From: an uncultured bacterium
Lineage (GTDB): Bacteria; Bacteroidota; Bacteroidia; Bacteroidales; Muribaculaceae
Direction of reading: 5' to 3'
Assembly (NCBI GenBank): GCA_905214735.1
Contig: CAJMNI010000043.1
Location: forward strand, 1 to 19,813
DNA: 19,813 nucleotides
Part shown: piece by piece, positions 8,415 through 15,653 of the stretch
How positions within the stretch are numbered: position 1 is the first letter of the stretch
How the letters are laid out: every line of letters starts with the position of its first letter
Translations under genes and position numbers: made by a program
The notes under the pieces: model-generated
What the model was told of the DNA's origin: nothing
Seen by the model: only the letters and a program-made list of their open reading frames with translations
Databases searched by the model: none

Positions 8415-8789
8415 ATGGCAAACAAGAGAGATTACAAGAAATATGTAGAAGCACTTTCCGCCGCTATGATCGACGAAATGATTGCAGCCTACTATAATGT
8501 GAAAGGTGCGGATCAGGACAAGATCGCAAAAGCTATGGAAACAGTGATGGGCGCCATGGCAAAAGCCCGCAACAATTCCAATGTATATTTCAGCAGAGGA
8601 GCAAGCGGATTCGCCGACATGAAGGAATATGCCAAGGCAAAAAGAGCCTTCTTCCGTTCGCTCTTCAACAAGATCGATACAGAGTTTGAAGAGGAGACAA
8701 ATGCCGCTCTCAAGCTCTTCAACGAGGCTCTTCCCGCAGAGGAGAAAGCCCGCAACAAGGAATATGCAAAAGCCGCAATGGCAAAATAA
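8415..8789 (+). CDS. Small helical protein of unknown function
   Basis: I do not recognise this 124-residue protein. It has no signal peptide or membrane segment and looks all-helical. It is rich in Ala, Lys and Glu, with a central NNSNVYFSRGASGF stretch (about 53-66) that breaks two helical halves and a Lys/Ala-rich end. The N-terminus (MANKRDYKKYVEAL) is basic. Codon use resembles neighbouring genes and the ATG is preceded by an A-rich stretch, so it looks like a real gene. It follows rodA by 104 nt without a clear promoter, and its stop is only 3 nt from the acyltransferase start, so the two are probably co-translated. A role linked to the membrane or envelope is possible from context only. 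Confidence 0.75.
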   Translation: MANKRDYKKYVEALSAAMIDEMIAAYYNVKGADQDKIAKAMETVMGAMAKARNNSNVYFSRGASGFADMKEYAKAKRAFFRSLFNKIDTEFEEETNAALKLFNEALPAEEKARNKEYAKAAMAK

Positions 8790-8792
8790 AAT

Positions 8793-9341
8793 ATGAACGT
8801 CTGGGGCCGGTTATTGAAACTATTTCACTGGAAAGTGGACATCACGGCGCCGCGCCGCGACAAGTGCGTGATCTGCGTCGCGCCCCACACTTCCAACTGG
8901 GACTTTATACTCGGCCTTCTCGCTTATAAATCACTGGGAAGGGAAGCCAATTTTCTGATGAAGAAATTTTGGTTTTTCTTCCCCTTGAAATATCTTTTAC
9001 GAAGCCTCGGTGGGATTCCGGTCCCACCGAAAAGGAGTTCCGGCACTTCGCTCACCGAGCAGGTGATCCGCGACTTCAAATCGCGCAAATATATGAATCT
9101 CGCGATTACGCCGGAGGGCACCCGAAGCCGCCAGCCGCAATGGCGGTCGGGGTTTCTCCATATAGCATACGGCGCTAAAGTGCCCGTGCAGCTCGGCGTG
9201 ATCGACTATTCGACTAAAACGGTAGTCATTCGCGAGGAATTCATGCCGACCGGCAACATAGAGCACGACATGAAATTTGTGAAAGATTATTATTCCGACA
9301 AGGCAGACGCTGCCCTCAAGCCGGAAAAATTCTCAGTTTAA
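8793..9341 (+). CDS. Small PlsC-like lysophospholipid/1-acylglycerol-3-phosphate acyltransferase
   Basis: The protein has 182 residues, short for the family (about 240). It has the acyltransferase HxxxxD motif at 32-37 (HTSNWD) and the substrate-phosphate motif EGTRSR at 108-113. GGIPVPP at 73-79 resembles the family block III. Known relatives move an acyl chain to a lysophospholipid or a related glycerol backbone at the inner membrane. Here there is no separate transmembrane anchor, only an aromatic hydrophobic stretch (about 56-70), so it probably sits on the membrane face. The substrate cannot be read from sequence: phosphatidic acid synthesis, or acylation of ornithine/glycine lipids, are both open. 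It starts 3 nt after the unknown helical gene. Confidence 0.85.
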   Translation: MNVWGRLLKLFHWKVDITAPRRDKCVICVAPHTSNWDFILGLLAYKSLGREANFLMKKFWFFFPLKYLLRSLGGIPVPPKRSSGTSLTEQVIRDFKSRKYMNLAITPEGTRSRQPQWRSGFLHIAYGAKVPVQLGVIDYSTKTVVIREEFMPTGNIEHDMKFVKDYYSDKADAALKPEKFSV

Positions 9342-9375
9342 CACCGATCGTTTAATACCATAATCCACCACTTCT

Positions 9376-10173
9376 ATGGTTTGGTCTGACCTCAGGGTTT
9401 GCCTCTGCCCTCTCGATATCAAATGGGGCAACAAGGAGGCAAATCTCTCCGCTCTCGAAAAGATAGCCGCACAGGTGCATCCCGACACCGACCTTCTCAT
9501 TCTCCCCGAAACTTTCTCCACCGGTTTTCCGTCGGCAAAGGAGAAGGATGACGTCCGTCCGCTCGCCGAACGCAACACCGGTGAGACCATCGACTTCGTC
9601 AAGAAGATCGCGGCCCGTCATAAGATTGCGATTTGCGGAAGCTATATCGCCGACTCCGGAGGATCGCTCTATAACCGGGCCTTCTTCATCGAACCGTCGG
9701 GCGATGAATATTTTGAAGACAAACATCATCTTTTCGGCATGGCCGGCGAGGACAAGGTCTTTTCCAGAGGCTATGACCGCATGGCTGTGAGGTATCGCGG
9801 ATGGAACCTGGCGATGGTGATATGCTACGACATCCGCTTTCCGGTGTGGTGCCGAAATGTCGACAATACATACGATGCTCTGATCGTGGTGGCCAACTGG
9901 CCGAAAGTCCGCGTCGGTGCATGGAACGCCTTGCTTCCGGCCCGTGCGATTGAAAACGAGGCTTACGTCTGCGCCGTAGACTGCCGGGGCGTCGACGACA
10001 ACGGATTCGAATACGACGGTTCGTCGGGAGTCTTTGATTTCAAAGGGCGCAACATTTCAGTATGTCAGGAGGAATCCGGACTGCTGTATGCCCAACTGAG
10101 CCGGGAAAAGCTCGATGCCTTCAGAATGAAATTCCCCGCATGGCGAGATGCCGATCCGTTCAAACTAATATGA
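9376..10173 (+). CDS. Nitrilase-superfamily amidohydrolase, probable omega-amidase (YafV/Nit2-like)
   Basis: The 265-residue protein has the full catalytic triad of the carbon-nitrogen hydrolase superfamily: E45 (LPETFSTGF), K116 (DKHHLF) and C150 (VICYDIRFP). The PETFSTGF and CYDIRFPVW contexts are those of the YafV/Nit2 branch, which hydrolyses alpha-ketoglutaramate and alpha-ketosuccinamate left by glutamine or asparagine transamination. The protein is likely cytosolic and has no signal peptide. It starts at ATG 9376, 34 nt after the acyltransferase. An in-frame stop just upstream (at about 9358) prevents a longer start. Branch assignment is good but the exact substrate is inferred. Confidence 0.9.
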   Translation: MVWSDLRVCLCPLDIKWGNKEANLSALEKIAAQVHPDTDLLILPETFSTGFPSAKEKDDVRPLAERNTGETIDFVKKIAARHKIAICGSYIADSGGSLYNRAFFIEPSGDEYFEDKHHLFGMAGEDKVFSRGYDRMAVRYRGWNLAMVICYDIRFPVWCRNVDNTYDALIVVANWPKVRVGAWNALLPARAIENEAYVCAVDCRGVDDNGFEYDGSSGVFDFKGRNISVCQEESGLLYAQLSREKLDAFRMKFPAWRDADPFKLI

Positions 10174-10192
10174 CAGACAAACTTATTTAGTA

Positions 10193-10732
10193 ATGTTGAA
10201 AAACGAACAGATTATTATAGAAAGCGCCTCGCATCCGCTCATCGACGATGTGAAGCGCCTTTTTTTTGAATCATTCCCCGAGGAGGAACGTCGTCCGTGG
10301 GATGATTTCATCAGGAAAATGGAAATGCAGGAGGGCGGATTCTCTCTCCATGCATATCTAACGCCCGAAAAGCGACTCGCCGGCTTCATCACTCTGTGGG
10401 ATCTCGACGATTTCCGATATGCCGAATATCTCGCCACCGCTCCCGAAATGAGAGGCAACGGACTTGGAGCGAAGATCATCCGCCGGGAAATCGAAGAAAG
10501 TCCCAAACCTCTTCTGCTTGAAGTGGAAATGCCGGAAACGGGAGAAATGGCAAGCCGCCGCATAAACTTCTACCGACGCAACGGCTTTATCGCTCATAAA
10601 GATATTTTCTATGAGCAGCCACCCTACTCCGAGGGCCTTCCATCAGTCAGGCTAATGCTCATGACAACTGCCCCGATCAAAGACGCCGACGCAACAATCC
10701 GCAATCTCCACAGCCGAGTTTACGGCGCTTAG
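10193..10732 (+). CDS. GNAT-family N-acetyltransferase
   Basis: This 179-residue protein has the acetyl-CoA pyrophosphate loop RGNGLG at 87-92, right after the beta strand AEYLATAPEM, and the C-terminal INFYRRNGF block (124-132) typical of GNAT motif B. The N-terminal LFFESFPEEERRPW (about 23-36) is seen in a Bacteroidetes GNAT subgroup of unknown substrate. It could acetylate a small amine or a protein N-terminus; nothing here settles it. A run of eight T at 10260-10267 lies in the coding region and could be prone to slippage. The gene starts 20 nt after the amidohydrolase stop and ends at TAG, next to a dyad at 10731-10764. Confidence 0.87.
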   Translation: MLKNEQIIIESASHPLIDDVKRLFFESFPEEERRPWDDFIRKMEMQEGGFSLHAYLTPEKRLAGFITLWDLDDFRYAEYLATAPEMRGNGLGAKIIRREIEESPKPLLLEVEMPETGEMASRRINFYRRNGFIAHKDIFYEQPPYSEGLPSVRLMLMTTAPIKDADATIRNLHSRVYGA

Positions 10733-10764
10733 ACATTGCGTCATAAAAATTGACGCAAGAGTCT
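10731..10764 (+). promoter_or_regulatory. Dyad symmetry between the acetyltransferase and ABC-F genes
   Basis: TTGCGTCA (10736-10743) and TGACGCAA (10751-10758) are perfect inverted repeats around a 7-nt loop. AGAC (10731-10734) can also pair with GTCT (10761-10764) after a small internal loop. The dyad begins within the stop codon of the upstream gene and ends 2 nt before the ABC-F -33 box. No T-run follows, so it is either a weak terminator or a protein-binding operator. Confidence 0.5.
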
Positions 10765-10766
10765 GA

Positions 10767-10798
10767 TTTGGCCGTATGCGCCGAATTTGGTAATTTTG
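10767..10798 (+). promoter_or_regulatory. Bacteroidetes-type promoter immediately before the ABC-F gene
   Basis: TTTG at 10767-10770 and TAATTTTG at 10791-10798 match the -33 and -7 boxes with a 20-nt spacer. The -7 box ends only 5 nt before the ATG at 10804, so the transcript should begin at or within a few bases of the start codon. Confidence 0.75.
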
Positions 10799-10803
10799 CA
10801 GTT

Positions 10804-12801
10804 ATGATTTCCATTAACAACCTCTGCATGGAGTTTTCCTCCAGGCCCCTCTTCAACGACATCAGTTTTGTGATCAACAAGACCGACAAAATCGGTCTTA
10901 CAGGCAAGAACGGCGCAGGAAAATCCACGCTTCTCAAAATATTGGCCGGAATCGAGCACCCCACCTCGGGAAGCATCGGTCAGCCGTCTGACATCACTAT
11001 AGGCTATCTTCCGCAGCAGATGAAGATAGCCGACGACACCACGGTGATCGACGAGGCGAAAAAGGCTTTTGACGACCTGCTCCTTCTGCGCCGCGAATCG
11101 GAAGAAACCACCCGCCAGCTTGCCGACCGCACTGACTATGAATCAGATGAATACCAACGGCTCATCGACCGCATGACATTCCTCAACGAACGACTCGAAA
11201 TCGAGGGGTTAGCCAACATGGATGCCGAAATCGAATCGACCCTCACAGGTCTCGGGTTCAGCCGGGAGGATTTCAATCGGCCGACATCCGAGTTTTCCGG
11301 CGGTTGGCGAATGAGAGTCGAACTCGCAAAAATACTGTTGCGCCGTCCCGACGTGCTTCTGCTCGACGAGCCGACCAATCATCTTGACATAGAATCGATC
11401 CAATGGCTTGAGAACTTCATGCTCACAAAAGCCCGCGCCGTGGTGCTCGTAAGCCACGACCGCGCCTTCCTCGACAATGTCACCAAACGCACCATCGAGA
11501 TTTCCTGCGGCAAGGCTTACGACTACAAGGTGAACTATTCCCACTTTGTGGAACTGCGCAAAGAGCGTGTCGAACAGCAGATGAGGGCTTACGAAAACCA
11601 GCAGAAACAGATTGCCGACATCAAGGACTTTATCGAACGCTTCCGCTATAAAGCCACCAAGGCCGTGCAGGTTCAGAGCCGGATAAAACAGCTTGAAAAG
11701 ATTGTCCCCATCGAGGTCGACGAAGTCGACACGGCCCGTCTGCGGCTCAAGTTTCCACCGGCGGAACGGAGCGGCGATTACCCGCTTATCCTTGAGGATG
11801 TCGGTAAAAGATATGGTGACCATCAGGTGTTCGAACATGCTGAATTCACAATCCGCCGCGGCGAGAAAGTGGCCTTCGTTGGCAAGAACGGTGAAGGTAA
11901 GTCAACTCTCGTGAAATGCATCATGGGTGAAATACCCTTTGATGGAAATCTCAAGGTCGGACACAATGTTAAGATCGGATATTTCGCGCAAAACCAGGCC
12001 CAGCTTCTCGATGGAGAGCTGACAGTGTTCGAGACTATTGACAATGTCGCCACCGGCGACATGCGCACGAAAGTCCGCGATATTTTGGGAGCTTTCATGT
12101 TTGGCGGCGAAGCAATCGACAAGAAGGTGAAAGTGCTCTCGGGCGGGGAAAAGACACGACTGGCGATGATCAAGCTTCTGCTTCAGCCCGTGAATTTCCT
12201 TATTCTCGACGAACCGACCAACCATCTCGACATGACCACCAAGGATATCTTGAAGGAGGCTATCCGCGATTTCAACGGCACGGTGATTGTCGTGAGTCAC
12301 GACCGCTATTTCCTTGACGGACTCGTCGAGAAAGTCTACGAATTCGGCGGAGGCAAGGTGCGCGAGAATCTTGGCGGCATCTACGATTTCCTGCGCAAGA
12401 AGAATATCGAGTCGCTGAATCAGCTTGAACTTTCAAAGTCACCCTCTCAGAAAGCTCCGGCCCCTCAAAAATCGGATTCGTCTCAATCCGCGGCTACGGA
12501 GGAGACACCCAATCCTCAACAAGCCGAAGCTCCGAAAAGCAGAAAGCTCTCCTATTTCGAGCAGAAGGAGCAGGCCAAACTCCTGAGCAAAGCTGAAAAA
12601 CGGGTGAAACAGGCTGAAGCCGACATCGAGACGCTCGAAGAGCTGCAGAAATCGCTTGAAGAAAAAATTGCCAACGGCGATTCATCGACTGAGACGCTCG
12701 ACGCTTATGCTAAAGTAGGAAAAGATATGGAAAACGCCATGTCGCATTGGGAACTCGCTCAGACCGAACTTGAAGAGCTTAAAGAGAAAATGAATTCTTA
12801 A
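10804..12801 (+). CDS. ABC-F family ATPase (ribosome-associated type)
   Basis: With the start at ATG 10804 the protein has 665 residues. It has two nucleotide-binding domains: Walker A GKNGAGKST (34-42) and GKNGEGKST (360-368), signatures SGGWRMR (165-171) and SGGEKTR (446-452), and Walker B blocks each ending in LDEPTNHLD (to 195 and 476). H-loops are H218 and H499. A helical interdomain linker (about 240-305) is the P-site tRNA-interaction motif of ABC-F proteins. A Pro/Gln/Ser-rich spacer (about 543-580) leads to a C-terminal coiled coil (about 585-665), as in Uup-like members. No transmembrane domain is present, so it is a translation factor type, not a transporter. A TTG 54 nt upstream would also be in frame, but the promoter at 10767-10798 lies within that extension, so ATG is preferred. 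Confidence 0.95.
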   Translation: MISINNLCMEFSSRPLFNDISFVINKTDKIGLTGKNGAGKSTLLKILAGIEHPTSGSIGQPSDITIGYLPQQMKIADDTTVIDEAKKAFDDLLLLRRESEETTRQLADRTDYESDEYQRLIDRMTFLNERLEIEGLANMDAEIESTLTGLGFSREDFNRPTSEFSGGWRMRVELAKILLRRPDVLLLDEPTNHLDIESIQWLENFMLTKARAVVLVSHDRAFLDNVTKRTIEISCGKAYDYKVNYSHFVELRKERVEQQMRAYENQQKQIADIKDFIERFRYKATKAVQVQSRIKQLEKIVPIEVDEVDTARLRLKFPPAERSGDYPLILEDVGKRYGDHQVFEHAEFTIRRGEKVAFVGKNGEGKSTLVKCIMGEIPFDGNLKVGHNVKIGYFAQNQAQLLDGELTVFETIDNVATGDMRTKVRDILGAFMFGGEAIDKKVKVLSGGEKTRLAMIKLLLQPVNFLILDEPTNHLDMTTKDILKEAIRDFNGTVIVVSHDRYFLDGLVEKVYEFGGGKVRENLGGIYDFLRKKNIESLNQLELSKSPSQKAPAPQKSDSSQSAATEETPNPQQAEAPKSRKLSYFEQKEQAKLLSKAEKRVKQAEADIETLEELQKSLEEKIANGDSSTETLDAYAKVGKDMENAMSHWELAQTELEELKEKMNS

Positions 12802-12824
12802 GACCTTGAGTCACAAAAATGGAA
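12792..12824 (+). repeat. Copy 1 of a shared gene-joint sequence
   Basis: GAATTCTTA (the last codons and stop of the ABC-F gene) is followed after a short gap by CCTTGAGTCACAAAAATGG. The same sequence with two or three changes and one indel occurs at 15619-15650, at the end of aroE. Confidence 0.7.
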
Positions 12825-14873
12825 AAATTGGAAAACGACATAAAGAGCAATGGCAGCGCCGCTGCTGTCAATGATACTGAGACTGCTGAATCCGGACAGT
12901 CTGCGCAAAAGCATGGCATAGTCGAAAGCAACCTTGACAAAAGTGTGAATCCCCGCGACGATTTCTATCACTACGCTTGCGGCGGATGGCAAGAGGCCAA
13001 TCCTATTCCGGCCGAGCTTTCAAGATACGGCACATTCTCGGCTATTTCCGAGCAGACCCGCAATCAGCTTCGGGATCTCGTCAACGGACTCGGATCTCAT
13101 CCTGAAGCAAAGACAAAAGGCTCCATCGCGCAAAAAGTTAGCGACCTCTACGCTCTCGGTCTTGACATTAAGCGCCGGAACAAGCTCGGCGCCGAACCAA
13201 TCCGCAATCTTCTCGATGAAACCGATTCATTTACCGACGAGAATTTCGTGGGATTTCTCGCGAAGATCCATAAGGGTATAGATTCCCCCTTCTTCAGTTT
13301 CGGCGTCGGCGCTGATCCCGGCGATTCCGACAAGCATATCCTGCATATCGGAGAAGCGGGTCTCGGTCTGGGCGACCGCGATTATTATCTCGAGGAAACG
13401 GAAGATAACCGGAAGATTATGGCTGCCTACGAAATCTATGTGAAGCGGCTGATGGAATTATGCGGTTACGATAAGGAGACTCAGCAGCGAGTCTGGGACA
13501 CCGTCATCAAGATTGAGAAACAATTCGCCCTTCATAAGAAAACACGCGAAGAGCGGCGCGATCCCAACCTGAGCTATAATATCCGCACCATGGAAGAGAT
13601 AACCGCCGACTATCCGAATCTTCCCTTTGCCCGGCTCTTCGAGGCTTCCGGTCTGAAGGATGTGGAACGCGTGAATGTCGGTTCGCTGAAATTTCTGGAG
13701 TTCATCAACGACTATCTCCCGCAGCTCAGCGATATCGAACGGCGCGATCTTATCCGTTTCGGGATCGTGGCCGATTCAACAGGCGTTCTCAGCGAGGATT
13801 TCTATGACGCCGACTTCGAGCTTTACGACCGCGTGATGTCGGGAACGGAAGAGAAAAGACCACTGTGGAAACGGGCGATGGGCATGACCAACGCAATGTT
13901 TGGAGAGGCAATCGGTCAGCTTTATGTAGAGAAATTTTTCCCTCAGAAAAACAAGGATTACATGCTTGCCCTTGTGGAAAATCTCCGCATATCTCTCGGC
14001 GAACATATATCAGCTCTCCCATGGATGTCGGAAGCGACAAAGGAGAAGGCTATTGAAAAACTCTCGGCAATGCGTGTGAAAATCGGTTATCCCGACAAAT
14101 GGAAGGATTATTCCGAGATAAACATCGACCCCGGAAAGAGCTACCAGGAGAATGTGCTTGCAGCCGCTGTCTGGTTTACCGAAGACAACTATTCAAAGCT
14201 AAATAAGCCTGTTGACCGCGATGAATGGCACATGACTCCACAGACTGTCAACGCCTATTATTCTCCTGTGGTCAATGAGATATGCTTCCCGGCCGGAATC
14301 CTCCAGCCCCCCTATTTCGATGTGACCGCCGACGATGCCATCAATTATGGTGCGATCGGAGTGGTTATCGGCCATGAAATGACCCACGGTTTCGACGATC
14401 AGGGACGCCAGTTTGACCTTCACGGAAATCTCTCCAACTGGTGGATTGCCGAAGACGAGGAGAAATTCAATAAACTCACCGCGGGCCTTGAAGAGCAGTT
14501 CAACGAGGTGGAAGTGGCTCCGGGCGTGCACGCCAACGGCAAGTTCACTCTCGGTGAAAACATAGCCGACCAGGGAGGATTGAGAATTGCCCGCACGGCC
14601 TATCTCCATGCAGTGGAGCAAAGCGGCAATCAGGCAACCGACATCGATGGTTTCACCCCGATGCAACGTTTCTATCTCGGTTATGCCGCCGTCTGGGCCA
14701 GCAACATCCGACCCGAAGAGATTCTCGTGCTGACAAAAACCGATCCTCATTCGCTGGCCAAAAACCGCGTTAACGTCACCCTCCGAAACATAGCTCCCTT
14801 CTTTGAGGCGTTTGACATAAAGGAGGGCGACAAGATGTTCCGTCTCGAGAAGGAGAGAGTTATAATCTGGTAG
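12819..14873 (+). CDS. pepO: M13-family zinc metallopeptidase (PepO/neprilysin-like)
   Basis: The 684-residue protein has the M13 active site: HEMTH at 519-523 (H519 and H523 bind zinc, E520 is catalytic) and ENIAD at 580-584, whose E580 is the third ligand. The substrate-binding NAYY (478-481) is also present. The N-terminal domain has YACGGW (52-57). The family cuts short peptides. The first 40 residues are polar and low in complexity, with no signal peptide, lipobox or membrane anchor, so the enzyme is predicted cytoplasmic like lactococcal PepO. The usual CxxW ending is VIIW here, lacking the cysteine of exported members, which agrees with that. It follows the ABC-F gene by 17 nt and precedes aroE by 5 nt. 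Confidence 0.93.
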   Translation: MEKLENDIKSNGSAAAVNDTETAESGQSAQKHGIVESNLDKSVNPRDDFYHYACGGWQEANPIPAELSRYGTFSAISEQTRNQLRDLVNGLGSHPEAKTKGSIAQKVSDLYALGLDIKRRNKLGAEPIRNLLDETDSFTDENFVGFLAKIHKGIDSPFFSFGVGADPGDSDKHILHIGEAGLGLGDRDYYLEETEDNRKIMAAYEIYVKRLMELCGYDKETQQRVWDTVIKIEKQFALHKKTREERRDPNLSYNIRTMEEITADYPNLPFARLFEASGLKDVERVNVGSLKFLEFINDYLPQLSDIERRDLIRFGIVADSTGVLSEDFYDADFELYDRVMSGTEEKRPLWKRAMGMTNAMFGEAIGQLYVEKFFPQKNKDYMLALVENLRISLGEHISALPWMSEATKEKAIEKLSAMRVKIGYPDKWKDYSEINIDPGKSYQENVLAAAVWFTEDNYSKLNKPVDRDEWHMTPQTVNAYYSPVVNEICFPAGILQPPYFDVTADDAINYGAIGVVIGHEMTHGFDDQGRQFDLHGNLSNWWIAEDEEKFNKLTAGLEEQFNEVEVAPGVHANGKFTLGENIADQGGLRIARTAYLHAVEQSGNQATDIDGFTPMQRFYLGYAAVWASNIRPEEILVLTKTDPHSLAKNRVNVTLRNIAPFFEAFDIKEGDKMFRLEKERVIIW

Positions 14874-14878
14874 CAGCT

Positions 14879-15628
14879 ATGAGAGAATTCGGTTTGATTG
14901 GGTATCCGCTCGGACACTCTTTCTCAAAAAAATATTTCTCTGAGAAATTCTGTAAAGAAGGGATTGAAGCCGGTTATGAGCTTTTTGCTATTCCGGATCT
15001 TGACAGAGATACACTTTACAGGTTATTAGCGGAAAAGCCGGATCTTGTCGGCTTCAATGTCACAGTGCCATATAAAGAGAAAATCGCGGCTTTGTGCGAT
15101 TCATTGTCGGAAGATGCCGCTGCCATCGGGGCTGTGAATACTGTGAGAGTTTCAAGGCATTCCGGCGGAGAGATCAGTCTGCATGGATATAACACTGACT
15201 GGCAGGCGTTTCGCGATTCGGTAAAGCCGGTAATTGCCGGAGGAATCCGTAAGGCTCTTGTGCTCGGCACAGGCGGTGCTGCTAAGGCTGTGGTTTATGC
15301 TTTGCAATCGCTTCAAGTCGATGTTACCCCCGTTTCAAGAAGAAGACGCGAAGGGATTATCGCATATCAGGATTTGAACGCCGCAATCATGGATGAGCAT
15401 AAGCTGATAGTCAATACCACTCCCCTCGGGATGTGGCCGGAAATCGGGAATGCGCCTGAAATACCGTATGAGCATGTCGGCGGCGACCACTTTTGCTATG
15501 ACATAGTCTACAATCCGGAAGTTACCGAGTTTATGCGTCGATGCGCCTCGAGGGGAGCTTCCGTTAAAAACGGTCTTGCCATGCTCCACGGGCAGGCCGA
15601 ACTTGCCTGGAAAATCTGGAATTCTTAG
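14879..15628 (+). CDS. aroE: Shikimate dehydrogenase
   Basis: At 249 residues this is a compact AroE, which reduces 3-dehydroshikimate with NADPH in aromatic amino acid synthesis. The shikimate-binding GHSFS motif (12-16), catalytic K66 (NVTVPYK) and D107 (YNTDW) are in place. The cofactor loop GTGGAAKAV (about 130-138) and NTTPLGM (about 179-185) also fit. The RRRR-type basic stretch near 153-157, just after the Rossmann fold's second strand, fits recognition of the NADPH phosphate. It starts 5 nt after the metallopeptidase stop, so it is part of the same transcript. Its stop lies in the second copy of a shared joint sequence before comEC. Confidence 0.96.
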   Translation: MREFGLIGYPLGHSFSKKYFSEKFCKEGIEAGYELFAIPDLDRDTLYRLLAEKPDLVGFNVTVPYKEKIAALCDSLSEDAAAIGAVNTVRVSRHSGGEISLHGYNTDWQAFRDSVKPVIAGGIRKALVLGTGGAAKAVVYALQSLQVDVTPVSRRRREGIIAYQDLNAAIMDEHKLIVNTTPLGMWPEIGNAPEIPYEHVGGDHFCYDIVYNPEVTEFMRRCASRGASVKNGLAMLHGQAELAWKIWNS

Positions 15629-15650
15629 TCCTTGTGTCACAAAAAAGGAA
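15619..15650 (+). repeat. Copy 2 of a shared gene-joint sequence
   Basis: GAATTCTTA with the aroE stop is followed by CCTTGTGTCACAAAAAAGG, nearly identical to 12792-12824. This copy contains a small palindrome, TTGTGTCACAA, that is imperfect in the other. Confidence 0.7.
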
Positions 15651-15653
15651 TCC

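Noticed and set aside
10260..10267. T8 run as a programmed frameshift in the GNAT gene
   Set aside because: The zero frame alone encodes a complete GNAT domain, so no frameshift is needed.
10750..10803. Upstream TTG start for the ABC-F gene
   Set aside because: The extension would contain the promoter boxes, and ABC-F proteins of this type begin at MISxNNL, matching ATG 10804.
15576..15653. Upstream ATG for comEC inside aroE
   Set aside because: It would add 26 non-hydrophobic residues before a normal membrane N-terminus and overlap aroE by 53 nt; ATG 15654 is preferred.
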